27,687 bases of DNA from a virus. The stretch is taken from positions 1 to 27,687 of IMG/VR virus record IMGVR_UViG_3300042453_003626; one strand, written 5' to 3'. The notes beneath the pieces are model-generated. The model saw nothing but the letters and a program-made list of their open reading frames with translations. It ran no database searches and was not told where the DNA came from. Positions 6,481 to 13,726 of the stretch are shown piece by piece. The translations under genes were made by a program, and so were the position numbers. Positions within the stretch are counted from its first letter, which is position 1. Each line of letters begins with the position of its first letter.

Positions 6481-8214
6481 ATGACAAATGGTGTAACCAT
6501 TGAAGGAATTTCATACAAGGGACCAGTTTTAGGAGCCACTGAAGCTGATCCTCTGATAGGCGCATTTGCATGTAGCGATGAACTACTGCCTCCAAATCCA
6601 AATATACCAACATCAACTGGACTTTTTATCGGTTCATTGTCAGCACATGGTAATATTGTTGCAATGACCGTTAATTCTGGTGCATATAATTATGTAGACA
6701 ATAATGGCTTTATAGCATTAAAACCTTTTCTTACAGGATATATGCGTGAATATTGGCGTGATCCCACAAAATTAAGTCTAGGAATAGATACAGCAATTCC
6801 CGCACTCACTGGTGTTGTACCATCTTCAATAACGTCAATCACTGGTAATTTACTATACTACATTGATCTTCAAATAACACGTCTTACGGGAAATAACTTC
6901 GTTGATAATTTTTCTTTCATCAATATTTTCAATCAGGTATTGAATTGGGTTTCAACTTCAAATAATTATCTAGTTGCACTTAAAACCAGTGAAGACAAAT
7001 CATTACAGTATTTTGGCAGTACAAACTACTCAGAATTATTGAGTCAGGGCTTCAGTCAATACAAAAATAGTGTAGCACTACGTCAATCTTTGCTTAATAT
7101 TGGACGCATAGTAACCGAAATTAATGAAGGTTATTTTGGCACATCTAATAGTATTGCAAATATAATGTTACGATTAGGTCTAGGCAATATTGGTAATTTA
7201 ACATCAAAATTATCAGTCGCTGGCATAAATGTAGATAACATCTATAATGAAAATTATACTCAACAGATTAGTGCAATACTACAAACTATAACTGCACCAA
7301 GTGATCTTAATACCATACAACAGGTTTTAAAAACTACAGTACGTAATTTAACTTCACCGCTTGATTATACTAGTCTTGAAAAAACAAGTGGTGTTCAAAA
7401 TGATAGTCCATTTCAAAGCTTAGCAGATTTTGGCAAAGATATAAAGAATAAATCGCCATTTTTAGCAGTAGAAACTGGTCGTGAATTAGTTGAAGCAATT
7501 GATTTGGTATTAAATGAAGTTACTAGCAATGTATTAGCGTTAAGTGCTGAAGGTAAATTATTACCACAAGAAATAATTAATCAATTGCGTTCATATTTAC
7601 CAGTTGGTGTAAATAATGGTCCCGTAACGATGATAGATGTCATAGGTATGTGCAGTGGTTATTTAACTAATGATTTTAGAATAGTAAATGAAAATCTACT
7701 ATACATAGAACAATCCGCATATGGTCCTCAATTACATGCTGCACTACGTGATATAGCAATAAAATTCAAAGCATACAAGAGTGTGCCCTCCTCTGCTGAT
7801 GCAGAGGGACAAGTAGTAACCAATAACTTTTTTGAAAATCAAGCTTACTTAACCAGTTTAGCTACATATAAAAATTTAGTAGATTCTATAGCGGCGGATC
7901 CACAATTTGCACCTTATGTTGAAAAATGTAATGCTGCATATCTTAGAATTTGCGAGGCAACCGCTAGAGAATCTATTAATTTTGGTAAAGCTAATTTCAG
8001 TACAGAGATTTTTAGAGAAAACAGCCTTATATATTCATTCGTAGATAGTTTGCCATCATATGCGACTGATACGCAAAACATAGCTAGTGATACATTGTTA
8101 TACAATATGTTGCAGAGAAATCAGGCAGGTGATATAGCCAAATCCATACTAAATTTGTACAAAAATAACCAAACTTTGGGAAATGTAGGAGTAAAAATCA
8201 CAGGAATTGTGTGA
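6481..8214 (+). CDS. Large probable virion protein of unknown function (577 aa)
   Basis: 577 residues. The first 100 are compact and Gly/Pro-rich (ITIEGISYKG-like start, ADPLIGAFACSDELLPPNPN). After about residue 130 it becomes mostly helical with many Asn/Ser/Leu positions (NIGRIVTEINEGYFG, SLADFGKDIKNKSPFL, LLYIEQSAYGPQLHAALRDI). No signal peptide or clear membrane segment. Length, helical Asn-rich composition and the tandem arrangement behind PAAR and the 193-aa protein suggest a tail or baseplate component, possibly cargo carried by the spike; no motif supports a specific enzyme. A GC-rich 7-bp hairpin lies inside the gene at 7790-7807, and the last codons sit in a terminator-like inverted repeat. 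Confidence 0.75.
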   Translation: MTNGVTIEGISYKGPVLGATEADPLIGAFACSDELLPPNPNIPTSTGLFIGSLSAHGNIVAMTVNSGAYNYVDNNGFIALKPFLTGYMREYWRDPTKLSLGIDTAIPALTGVVPSSITSITGNLLYYIDLQITRLTGNNFVDNFSFINIFNQVLNWVSTSNNYLVALKTSEDKSLQYFGSTNYSELLSQGFSQYKNSVALRQSLLNIGRIVTEINEGYFGTSNSIANIMLRLGLGNIGNLTSKLSVAGINVDNIYNENYTQQISAILQTITAPSDLNTIQQVLKTTVRNLTSPLDYTSLEKTSGVQNDSPFQSLADFGKDIKNKSPFLAVETGRELVEAIDLVLNEVTSNVLALSAEGKLLPQEIINQLRSYLPVGVNNGPVTMIDVIGMCSGYLTNDFRIVNENLLYIEQSAYGPQLHAALRDIAIKFKAYKSVPSSADAEGQVVTNNFFENQAYLTSLATYKNLVDSIAADPQFAPYVEKCNAAYLRICEATARESINFGKANFSTEIFRENSLIYSFVDSLPSYATDTQNIASDTLLYNMLQRNQAGDIAKSILNLYKNNQTLGNVGVKITGIV

Positions 8215-8218
8215 TTTT
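8194..8218 (+). terminator. Inverted repeat at end of the 577-aa gene (probable terminator)
   Basis: AAAATCACA (8194-8202), 7-base loop, TGTGATTTT (8210-8218): a perfect 9-bp stem ending in four T, overlapping the TGA stop (8212-8214). A new promoter follows within 15 bases, which fits the boundary between the putative virion block and the lysin block. The T tract is within the stem, so termination may be partial. Confidence 0.55.
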
Positions 8219-8228
8219 ATCTCACTTG

Positions 8229-8237
8229 TGTTATAAT
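8229..8237 (+). promoter_or_regulatory. Extended -10 sigma70-type promoter before the lysin gene
   Basis: TG-T-TATAAT is a perfect extended -10 (TG 8229-8230, TATAAT 8232-8237). No good -35 is visible at the usual distance. CTCAC (8221-8225) and GTGAG (8238-8242) flank the -10 as a short inverted repeat, which could be an operator. SD AGGAGGA lies about ten bases before the ATG at 8266. Confidence 0.6.
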
Positions 8238-8265
8238 GTGAGCATCCTACCAGGAGGAAGTGTAA

Positions 8266-8817
8266 ATGATTGGCAAAAAAATACGTAGATATGCATACAA
8301 AAGCGCAATTTTGGTCGCGGCGCTATCATTTTTATTTGGCTTAGACTATGCAATCAAAGAATGGCATAATCAAGATGTTGCAAAAATGCAAATAACTAAC
8401 AATTCTCTACGCGAACTGGATTGTTTAACAAAAAACATACATTGGGAATCCCGTGGTGAACCACTGGCTGGTAAAATAGCTGTAGCACAAGTTACCTTAA
8501 ATCGTGTAGCAGATGGTCGTTTTGGTGATGACGTTTGCAGTGTAGTGTATCAGAAAACAAATATAGCGCAGCGTCTTGTATGTCAATTTAGTTGGGTGTG
8601 TGAGAACAATATCAAAAAAGCATCTATATCACCTAAAGACTATGAAGAAAGTTTTGACGTAGCTAAGAAAGTATTTTTTGAAAATTGGAAGCTAAGTCAT
8701 CTAGAAAACGCACTCTACTTTCATGCTGATTATGTCAGACCAAAGTGGAATAAAGAGCGTGTTGCAAAAATAGGTAAACACATTTTTTACAAAGAACGTG
8801 AAGGGAAAAACAAATGA
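8266..8817 (+). CDS. SleB/CwlJ-type cell-wall hydrolase with N-terminal membrane segment (probable endolysin)
   Basis: 183 residues. A basic start (MIGKKIRRYAYK) precedes a hydrophobic segment at about 14-30 (AILVAALSFLFGLDYAI), a signal anchor or uncleaved export signal. The Hydrolase_2 (SleB) domain follows: IHWESRGEPLAGKIAVAQVTLNRV with the conserved Glu, then GDDVCSVVYQ, CQFSWVC and ALYFHADYV. SleB-like enzymes cut peptidoglycan glycan strands. Membrane attachment plus three domain cysteines suggests action in the periplasm, perhaps as a signal-anchor-release lysin that works without a large holin; that is inference. It has its own promoter and a strong SD (CAGGAGGAAG). It overlaps the next gene by ATGA. 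Confidence 0.88.
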   Translation: MIGKKIRRYAYKSAILVAALSFLFGLDYAIKEWHNQDVAKMQITNNSLRELDCLTKNIHWESRGEPLAGKIAVAQVTLNRVADGRFGDDVCSVVYQKTNIAQRLVCQFSWVCENNIKKASISPKDYEESFDVAKKVFFENWKLSHLENALYFHADYVRPKWNKERVAKIGKHIFYKEREGKNK

Positions 8818-9032
8818 AGAATACTACACTCAAAGAAATAGATGAAGTCACCGAGGATGATTTTCTAGATGAGTTAGATTTAGAAGATTTTGTGTTTGTA
8901 ATTGATCGTGAAGGTAATCTTAAAAATTTAATATTGCCAGAAAATTATGAATCTATGACAATACCTGATGAAATAAGTACACTGCTTCAAATGTATGGCC
9001 TTTCGGTCTGGAACTTAAATTCAATTCATTAA
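8814..9032 (+). CDS. Small acidic protein of unknown function (72 aa)
   Basis: Very acidic 72-residue protein. The first 35 residues are rich in Asp/Glu (EIDEVTEDDFLDELDLEDF), followed by FVIDREGNLKNLILPENYE, a beta-hairpin-like segment, and LLQMYGLSVWN. Its ATG overlaps the lysin stop (ATGA), so the two are coupled. Acidic small phage proteins often act as DNA mimics or adaptors, but nothing here identifies a partner. Confidence 0.7.
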   Translation: MKNTTLKEIDEVTEDDFLDELDLEDFVFVIDREGNLKNLILPENYESMTIPDEISTLLQMYGLSVWNLNSIH

Positions 9033-9049
9033 ATACAAATTTTCTAAAA

Positions 9050-9394
9050 ATGAGCACTACTTACTTACTGTCTTGGGACATGTATGGTCTTGAGGTATGC
9101 ATAAATGTTACTGAAATGGAACACAACAGAATTCTAGATATTCTGTCCGATAAATCTACGTCAAACAATAACCAAGTGCCACTGAATGCATTAATATTAC
9201 GGGCAAAGTTTAATCCTCAACGTCATTACGAAATCTATATGATAGATGTAGATGATAGTATTTCCAAAGCTGATTTAGTTGATTTTTTCAAGGAAACACC
9301 ACAGGCAGCAGCAGACTTAGTTCGTTCACGTGGGCAAAAAATATACTCAGATCGTAAGACTAAATCAGAAAAAAACATGGTAGTAATTGAATAA
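9050..9394 (+). CDS. Conserved phage protein of unknown function (114 aa)
   Basis: 114 residues with a YLLSWDMYGLEVCINVT start, a central NALILRAKFNPQRHYEIYMIDVDDSI segment and a helical DFFKETPQAAADLVRSRG part before a polar tail. From memory, a YxLSWDxxGLE start with an alternating strand pattern recurs in T4-like marine phages as an unannotated protein. No SD is visible at ATG 9050. There are no catalytic motifs. Confidence 0.72.
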   Translation: MSTTYLLSWDMYGLEVCINVTEMEHNRILDILSDKSTSNNNQVPLNALILRAKFNPQRHYEIYMIDVDDSISKADLVDFFKETPQAAADLVRSRGQKIYSDRKTKSEKNMVVIE

Positions 9395-9398
9395 TCAG

Positions 9399-9406
9399 AA
9401 TAAATA
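9399..9406 (+). promoter_or_regulatory. Putative late-type promoter before the membrane protein
   Basis: AATAAATA (one mismatch from T4 late TATAAATA) ends four bases before ATG 9411. If transcription starts six to seven bases downstream, as in T4, the message would start at about the start codon. No SD is present, which would fit a leaderless or upstream-read message. Confidence 0.3.
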
Positions 9407-9410
9407 GTAC

Positions 9411-10847
9411 ATGATATTTGGATATTTTGTTTTTGCTGTTGCTATTGCAATTAGTATAGTCGCGGCGTATTATAGCATTGTCGGTTTAACTGCTATATTT
9501 GCTGCTGCTACAATACCTATTGTAATAATGGGAGTAGTATTAGAAATTGGAAAAATAACGGCAGCACTGTGGCTTAAATTAAATTGGCATCGTGCTAGTT
9601 TAGTTTATAAATTATATCTAGTGCCCGCCGTTAGCATTTTAATGCTACTTACTAGTATGGGAATTTTTGGCTTTTTAAGTAAAGCCCATTTAGATCAAGC
9701 TGTACCTTCAACCAACGTTGCCGCTCAAGTTGCGTTATTAGATGAAAAAATTAATCTAGAGAAGGAGAATATAAATGTCTCACGTAAAGCACTACAACAA
9801 CTTGATAAAACAGTTGATGAAACTATTGCTCGATCCTCTAGTGAAGAAGGAGTCACCCGTGCCGCAAATTTACGTAGAACTCAGCAAGCCGAACGCAGAA
9901 GATTGCAGGCTGATATTGAGAACGCACAGAATAACATATCTAAATACACCGAAGAACGACAACCATTAGCTACACAGTTGCGATCACTTGAGGCAGAAGT
10001 TGGTCCTATTAAGTATATTGCCGCACTAATTTATGGTGATACCATAGATAATACACTGCTTGAAAATGCAGTTCGAATAGTAATATTAATTATCGTAGCA
10101 GTATTTGATCCACTAGCACTTATACTAATAATTGCCGCGCAACAAAGTATTAGATGGGCGACAATCGAAGCAGAAGAAAAACTTAAAACTTTAAATACTG
10201 CTAGTGAAATTGTTCATGTAAACAAAGCAGAAGATTCAGATAACAAAATTGCCGAAACACAAACGCAAACTATTCAAGTTGAAACTGAAAATAAAGTAGA
10301 AGAAAACTTATCTGAGACTGTATCTACGAAAGTATATAACCCAGAAAAATTTCCATACTTAAATAAATTTAGTCATTTTAAAGATATCAAGCCATTTGTT
10401 TATAAAGAAAAAGAAAATAATTTTGAGATATCCGAAACAGTAAATACTGTAGTTGTGGACGTTGCACCAAAAGATACAAAAATACCAGAAACAGCAGAAC
10501 GTTACAAAGCACCAATGCCAATTGTACCTGAAACTTTAAATGTTCGTAGAACTAAAACACCCGAAATAAATGTAAGAACTGATTTTGGTATTGCTTTTCC
10601 AGTCACAGCTAATAAAGGAGATAGTTTTTTACGTGTTGATACCTATCCAAATAAATTGTACAAATACAATGGCACTAAGTGGATACAAATTGATAAATCA
10701 CAGTCAGATAGTCATAGTTATGATGAGAAATATATTGATTTCTTAATCGAAAAAATATCTACTGGCGAATATGACATCGAACACTTAAGTAACATAGAAC
10801 AAGACTTAATCGCAAATAAATTAAAGAGTAACAATGAAAACACCTGA
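9411..10847 (+). CDS. Phage membrane protein with coiled coil and cytoplasmic C-terminal tail (478 aa)
   Basis: Two or three hydrophobic segments at about 3-50 (FVFAVAIAISIVAAYYSIVG; FAAATIPIVIMGVVLEIG) and one at about 70-90 (VPAVSILMLLTSMGIFGFL). A charged coiled coil follows at about 105-200 (LLDEKINLEKENINVSRKAL; RRTQQAERRRLQADIENAQ). A final hydrophobic segment at about 220-245 (VRIVILIIVAVFDPLALIL) is followed by a long polar region. A conserved-looking end (FGIAFPVTANKGDSFLRVD; YNGTKWIQIDKSQS; SNIEQDLI) closes the protein. T4-like marine phages carry similar proteins; their role is unknown to me. Infection-time membrane remodelling or exclusion is possible. It overlaps the glycosyltransferase by 14 bases. 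Confidence 0.8.
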   Translation: MIFGYFVFAVAIAISIVAAYYSIVGLTAIFAAATIPIVIMGVVLEIGKITAALWLKLNWHRASLVYKLYLVPAVSILMLLTSMGIFGFLSKAHLDQAVPSTNVAAQVALLDEKINLEKENINVSRKALQQLDKTVDETIARSSSEEGVTRAANLRRTQQAERRRLQADIENAQNNISKYTEERQPLATQLRSLEAEVGPIKYIAALIYGDTIDNTLLENAVRIVILIIVAVFDPLALILIIAAQQSIRWATIEAEEKLKTLNTASEIVHVNKAEDSDNKIAETQTQTIQVETENKVEENLSETVSTKVYNPEKFPYLNKFSHFKDIKPFVYKEKENNFEISETVNTVVVDVAPKDTKIPETAERYKAPMPIVPETLNVRRTKTPEINVRTDFGIAFPVTANKGDSFLRVDTYPNKLYKYNGTKWIQIDKSQSDSHSYDEKYIDFLIEKISTGEYDIEHLSNIEQDLIANKLKSNNENT

Positions 10848-11550
10848 AATTTCAATAATATTGCCTACCAGAAAAAGAACAAAAACACTAATTAATAGTT
10901 TAAATAGCTTACTTGCTGCTGCAAAAGATACTTCAAGAATAGAAATTCTAATCGCATACGATGATGACGATGATGAAAGTAAACAATTTTTTGCAAAAAC
11001 ATGGGGCGATTATATTGTTCAATGTAATGCTACTAGTAAGATATTTGAAACTCCTAGATATGGCTATCTAAAATTAAACAGATATGTAAACTTTTTAGGT
11101 AGAAATGCTAGTGGTCGATGGATTATGTTTTGGAACGATGATGCATTGATGTTAACAGATAATTGGGACGATGAAGTCGTAAAACATAATGATTGGTTTG
11201 GATTATTGCGCATGCCGTGTGTAAATCAAAATCACCCATTCGCATTATTTCCTATAATACCACGTGAGTGGATTGACTTTTTTGGTTGTATTAGTCCAGT
11301 TACACATAGTGATTGGTGGATATTCCATGTTGCAAGTGTTGCTGGTAGAATTCAAAATATCCCCGTTGAAGTTTATCATGATCGTGCTGATATTTCGGGC
11401 GGTAACAATGACGAGACTTATCGAGAACAAAGTTATGCTGCCGATGGCAGAGATTCAAATAATCCAGATGATTATGCACATCATGATAGACAACTTGATT
11501 TAATAAACTGGATAAATCAATTAAAGGAAAGAGTTCAAAATGAGCAGTGA
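10834..11550 (+). CDS. GT-A family (GT2-like) glycosyltransferase
   Basis: 238 residues with a nucleotide-sugar-binding start, ISIILPTRKRTKTL (6-19), then IEILIAYDDDDDES (37-49) and an acidic WNDDALM (100-106) in the position of the metal-binding DxD. The second half (THSDWWIFHVASVAGR; YHDRADISGG) could form the acceptor site. The domain is short for GT2, as is usual for phage versions. It overlaps both neighbours (14 bases upstream, 11 downstream), linking it to the methyltransferase. Likely roles are modification of a virion protein, host surface glycan, or DNA base; the sequence does not choose between these. Confidence 0.82.
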   Translation: MKTPEISIILPTRKRTKTLINSLNSLLAAAKDTSRIEILIAYDDDDDESKQFFAKTWGDYIVQCNATSKIFETPRYGYLKLNRYVNFLGRNASGRWIMFWNDDALMLTDNWDDEVVKHNDWFGLLRMPCVNQNHPFALFPIIPREWIDFFGCISPVTHSDWWIFHVASVAGRIQNIPVEVYHDRADISGGNNDETYREQSYAADGRDSNNPDDYAHHDRQLDLINWINQLKERVQNEQ

Positions 11551-12322
11551 ATTGCTTAATAACATCAAAGATTACTGGAATCGTCGTCCATGTAACATAC
11601 GTCATAGTAACAAAGAACTAGGTTCTAAAGAATATTTCGATGAAGTAGAACACAGGCGTTATTTCAATGAACCACATAACTACAGATTTGCAGAATTTCA
11701 TAAATGGAAAAATCTTAAAGTATTAGAAATAGGTTGTGGCATTGGCACTGACGCAGTGAACTTTGCCAGAGCCGGTGCAGATTACACTGGTATAGACATC
11801 AGTGGCGAAAGTATTGCATTAGCAAAACGTAGATTTGAAGTATATAACTTGAATGGTAGATTTATCGAATGTAATGCAGAATCAATAGATAGTGTATTGC
11901 AAGAGAATGAAAAGTTTGATTTAATTTATAGTTTTGGGGTAATACATCATTCACCTAATCCAGAAAAAATTATCTACAATCTTCCTAAATATATGCATAA
12001 AGCTTCCGTTGCAAAAGTAATGTTGTATGCTAAGCATAGTTGGAAAAATATACTCATCGAAGGTGGAGTAGAACAACCAGAAGCGCAATCAAATTGCCCA
12101 CGGGCAGAAACATATACCATTGATGATGTAAAAAAGATGTTTGCATATGCTCGTTTTTCTGATGTTCAAGTTGAGCAGGATTTTATTTTCAAATATAACA
12201 CTGAAAAATATATACAAAAAGAATATGTTGTTGAACCTTGGTTCGAATCAATGTCTCCAGAGATGTTCAAAATTATGGAACAAAATTTGGGATGGCATCT
12301 ACTAATTAACGCAAAACTATGA
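11540..12322 (+). CDS. Class I SAM-dependent methyltransferase
   Basis: 260 residues. Motif I VLEIGCGIGTD (61-71), the acidic loop GADYTGIDIS, motif IV-like FDLIYSFGVIHHSPNP and a C-terminal substrate-binding region. The fold and the HHSPNP sequence resemble UbiE/small-molecule and glycan methyltransferases rather than DNA methylases (no N/DPPY or PC catalytic motif). It overlaps the glycosyltransferase by 11 bases. SD AAAGGAAAGAG supports ATG 11540. It may act on the sugar or molecule handled by the glycosyltransferase (inference). Confidence 0.88.
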   Translation: MSSELLNNIKDYWNRRPCNIRHSNKELGSKEYFDEVEHRRYFNEPHNYRFAEFHKWKNLKVLEIGCGIGTDAVNFARAGADYTGIDISGESIALAKRRFEVYNLNGRFIECNAESIDSVLQENEKFDLIYSFGVIHHSPNPEKIIYNLPKYMHKASVAKVMLYAKHSWKNILIEGGVEQPEAQSNCPRAETYTIDDVKKMFAYARFSDVQVEQDFIFKYNTEKYIQKEYVVEPWFESMSPEMFKIMEQNLGWHLLINAKL

Positions 12323-12591
12323 CTAGATTTTTTACTCCACCAGATGTAGATTTTGATAGATCGATATCAAAAGTTTTTATTAGAAATTGTCCTTGGACTG
12401 ATGAACAATTAACTAACTTAGTTGATCAGTTAGGTGATAAAAGATACGACATTTATATCTATCGTAATGATATGAATGATATTCAATGGGCAGAGGGAAT
12501 TCGTACTCATGCCAAAAAAATTTATGATTGGAAACATTATAAAGAAATGCAACCCGAAGAACTTTTAAGGAAAATTGATGATGACTTCTGA
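12319..12591 (+). CDS. Small conserved phage protein (90 aa)
   Basis: 90 residues, ATGA-coupled to the methyltransferase. It has a VFIRNCPWTDEQLTNLVDQL segment, then YDIYIYRNDMNDIQWAEGIR and YDWKHYKEM, an alpha/beta pattern with many aromatic residues. No recognised domain. Its end overlaps the bS21 start region. Confidence 0.7.
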   Translation: MTRFFTPPDVDFDRSISKVFIRNCPWTDEQLTNLVDQLGDKRYDIYIYRNDMNDIQWAEGIRTHAKKIYDWKHYKEMQPEELLRKIDDDF

Positions 12592-12823
12592 ATTTAGACG
12601 CCCACAGATTAATGGTAATAAAGTATTTGTCAAAGATGACAATATAGAAAAAGCCATGCGTAAATTCAAAAAGAAGGTTAATGACAGTGGCATACTACAA
12701 ACACTAAAAGATAAAGAATTTTACGAAAAACCAACTACGGTCCGTAAAAGAGCCAAATCTGCTGCCATAAATCGCTGGAATAGAAAACTTGCAGAACAAC
12801 AATTACCAAAAAAGTTGTTTTAA
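12578..12823 (+). CDS. rpsU: Phage-encoded ribosomal protein bS21
   Basis: 81 residues matching bacterial S21 nearly end to end: VKDDNIEKAMRKFKKKV, then EFYEKPTTVRKRAKSAA (the bS21 signature EFYEKPTTxRKRAK), then an Arg/Lys-rich helix ending LPKKLF. bS21 sits on the 30S platform near the 16S 3' end and helps mRNA engagement. Phage copies are known (for example pelagiphage HTVC008M) and may replace the host protein. AAGGA at 12567-12571 gives six bases to ATG 12578 and nine to ATG 12581; either could be the start. A TTG at 12575 is less likely. It overlaps the previous gene by 14 bases. Confidence 0.93.
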   Translation: MMTSEFRRPQINGNKVFVKDDNIEKAMRKFKKKVNDSGILQTLKDKEFYEKPTTVRKRAKSAAINRWNRKLAEQQLPKKLF

Positions 12824-12837
12824 TTTATAAGTTCGTG

Positions 12838-12845
12838 TATAAATA
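12838..12845 (+). promoter_or_regulatory. Consensus T4-type late promoter before Hsp20
   Basis: TATAAATA, identical to the T4 late consensus, in the 89-base gap after bS21. A leader of about 60 bases would follow, containing a short inverted repeat (GTAGA/TCTAC, about 12852-12875), then AAAGGAGA just before ATG 12913. Confidence 0.65.
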
Positions 12846-12912
12846 CATATGTAGATGCTCAGTATGAGGTCTACTTTTAAAGTCATAACTTGCTTAATGA
12901 AAGGAGAACAAT

Positions 12913-13356
12913 ATGACACAATATGGAATTAACACACTAGATTTGCCTTCTCTATCACGCCATGCCATTGGGTTTGAGCGTATGATTCATGATTTAAATC
13001 GAACATTCGCCAGCATTCGCGGGAATGAAAACTATCCACCGTATAATGTAATTCGTGTTGATGATACACATTACACTATCGAGTTGGCAGTTGCTGGATT
13101 TGAAGAAAATGAATTAGACGTTGAACTAACCGATCGTGTATTAGTGATTACGGGCGAACGCAATACTAAAGGTGATTCTATTGGCTATGTTCACAAGGGC
13201 ATTAGTACAAGAGATTTTACCAGAAGTTTTACTTTAGCAGACAATGTTGAAGTAAAATTAGCCAGTGTGAAGAATGGAATTCTTAGTGTTGATTTGGAAT
13301 TAATAGTTCCAGAAGAACAACGTCCTAAGAAAATCGCAATTACTTTTAGTAAGTAA
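12913..13356 (+). CDS. Small heat-shock protein (Hsp20/IbpA type)
   Basis: 147 residues, ATP-independent holdase. Short N-terminal arm (LPSLSRHAIGFERMI), then the alpha-crystallin domain: YNVIRVDDTHYTIELAVAGF, ENELDVELTDRVLVITGER, a DFTRSFTLAD loop and the NGILSVDLEL signature, and an IAI (IxI) motif in KKIAITF near the C-terminus. Hsp20 is common in T4-like aquatic phages and may stabilise assembling virion proteins. It has its own late promoter and strong SD, and a terminator follows the stop directly, so it is a one-gene late unit. Confidence 0.96.
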   Translation: MTQYGINTLDLPSLSRHAIGFERMIHDLNRTFASIRGNENYPPYNVIRVDDTHYTIELAVAGFEENELDVELTDRVLVITGERNTKGDSIGYVHKGISTRDFTRSFTLADNVEVKLASVKNGILSVDLELIVPEEQRPKKIAITFSK

Positions 13357-13364
13357 TTAATCAC

Positions 13365-13386
13365 GGGGGAATAAAATTCCCCCTTT
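13365..13386 (+). terminator. Intrinsic terminator after hsp20
   Basis: GGGGGAAT (13365-13372), AAA loop, ATTCCCCC (13376-13383), then TTT: a perfect 8-bp GC-rich stem in an otherwise AT-rich region, seven bases after the hsp20 stop. It separates hsp20 from clpS. Confidence 0.85.
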
Positions 13387-13408
13387 AACATCTTATTCGA
13401 TAAATTTT

Positions 13409-13723
13409 ATGACTGAAATTGCAGATGTAAAGCCTATTGTAAAATCAAAATCAAAAACAGGACTTCAAGAACCTTCAAAATACAATGTCATATACATTAA
13501 TGATGACATCACCACAGTTAACTTTGTTGTCGAATCATTGGTAGTAATTTTTAACTATGACAGGCTAGATGCTGAAACAATGGCAAGGAAAATCAATGAC
13601 GATGGTTCAGGCATAGTAGCAACACTACCATACGAAATGGCCGAACAGAAAGGTTATGAAGTAACCGTACTAGCTAGAAACAATGGATATCCATTAATAG
13701 TCAAACTCGAATCAGAGGGTTAA
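13409..13723 (+). CDS. clpS: ClpS-like N-degron adaptor with altered pocket
   Basis: 104 residues aligning without gaps to E. coli ClpS over the core: SKYNVIYINDD (N31, D32, D33 = E. coli N34, D35, D36), FVVESL, FNYD, then the MAEQKGYEVTVLA region and the basic-strand end. ClpS delivers proteins with N-terminal Leu, Phe, Trp or Tyr to ClpAP. The phage copy keeps N31/D32, but E. coli Met40 (specificity gate) is V37 and His66 (alpha-amino binding) is N63. Its N-degron choice may be changed, or it may block the host adaptor. A short basic N-terminal tail is kept, as needed to engage ClpA. No clear SD; four bases from the exonuclease gene. Confidence 0.88.
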   Translation: MTEIADVKPIVKSKSKTGLQEPSKYNVIYINDDITTVNFVVESLVVIFNYDRLDAETMARKINDDGSGIVATLPYEMAEQKGYEVTVLARNNGYPLIVKLESEG

Positions 13724-13726
13724 TTC

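Noticed and set aside
5997-6539. 180-aa open frame on the minus strand
   Set aside because: Antisense to the 193-aa virion gene; composition mirrors it, and it crosses the next gene's start.
5896-8214. The 193-aa and 577-aa genes as one gene broken by a frameshift
   Set aside because: The first ends in a flexible tail with a proper stop and the second starts with ATG three bases later; no domain appears to be split.
9775-9969. 64-aa open frame inside the membrane-protein gene
   Set aside because: It has an AAGGAG in front, but that sequence encodes the coiled coil (EKEN) in the main frame, and the product has no recognisable features.
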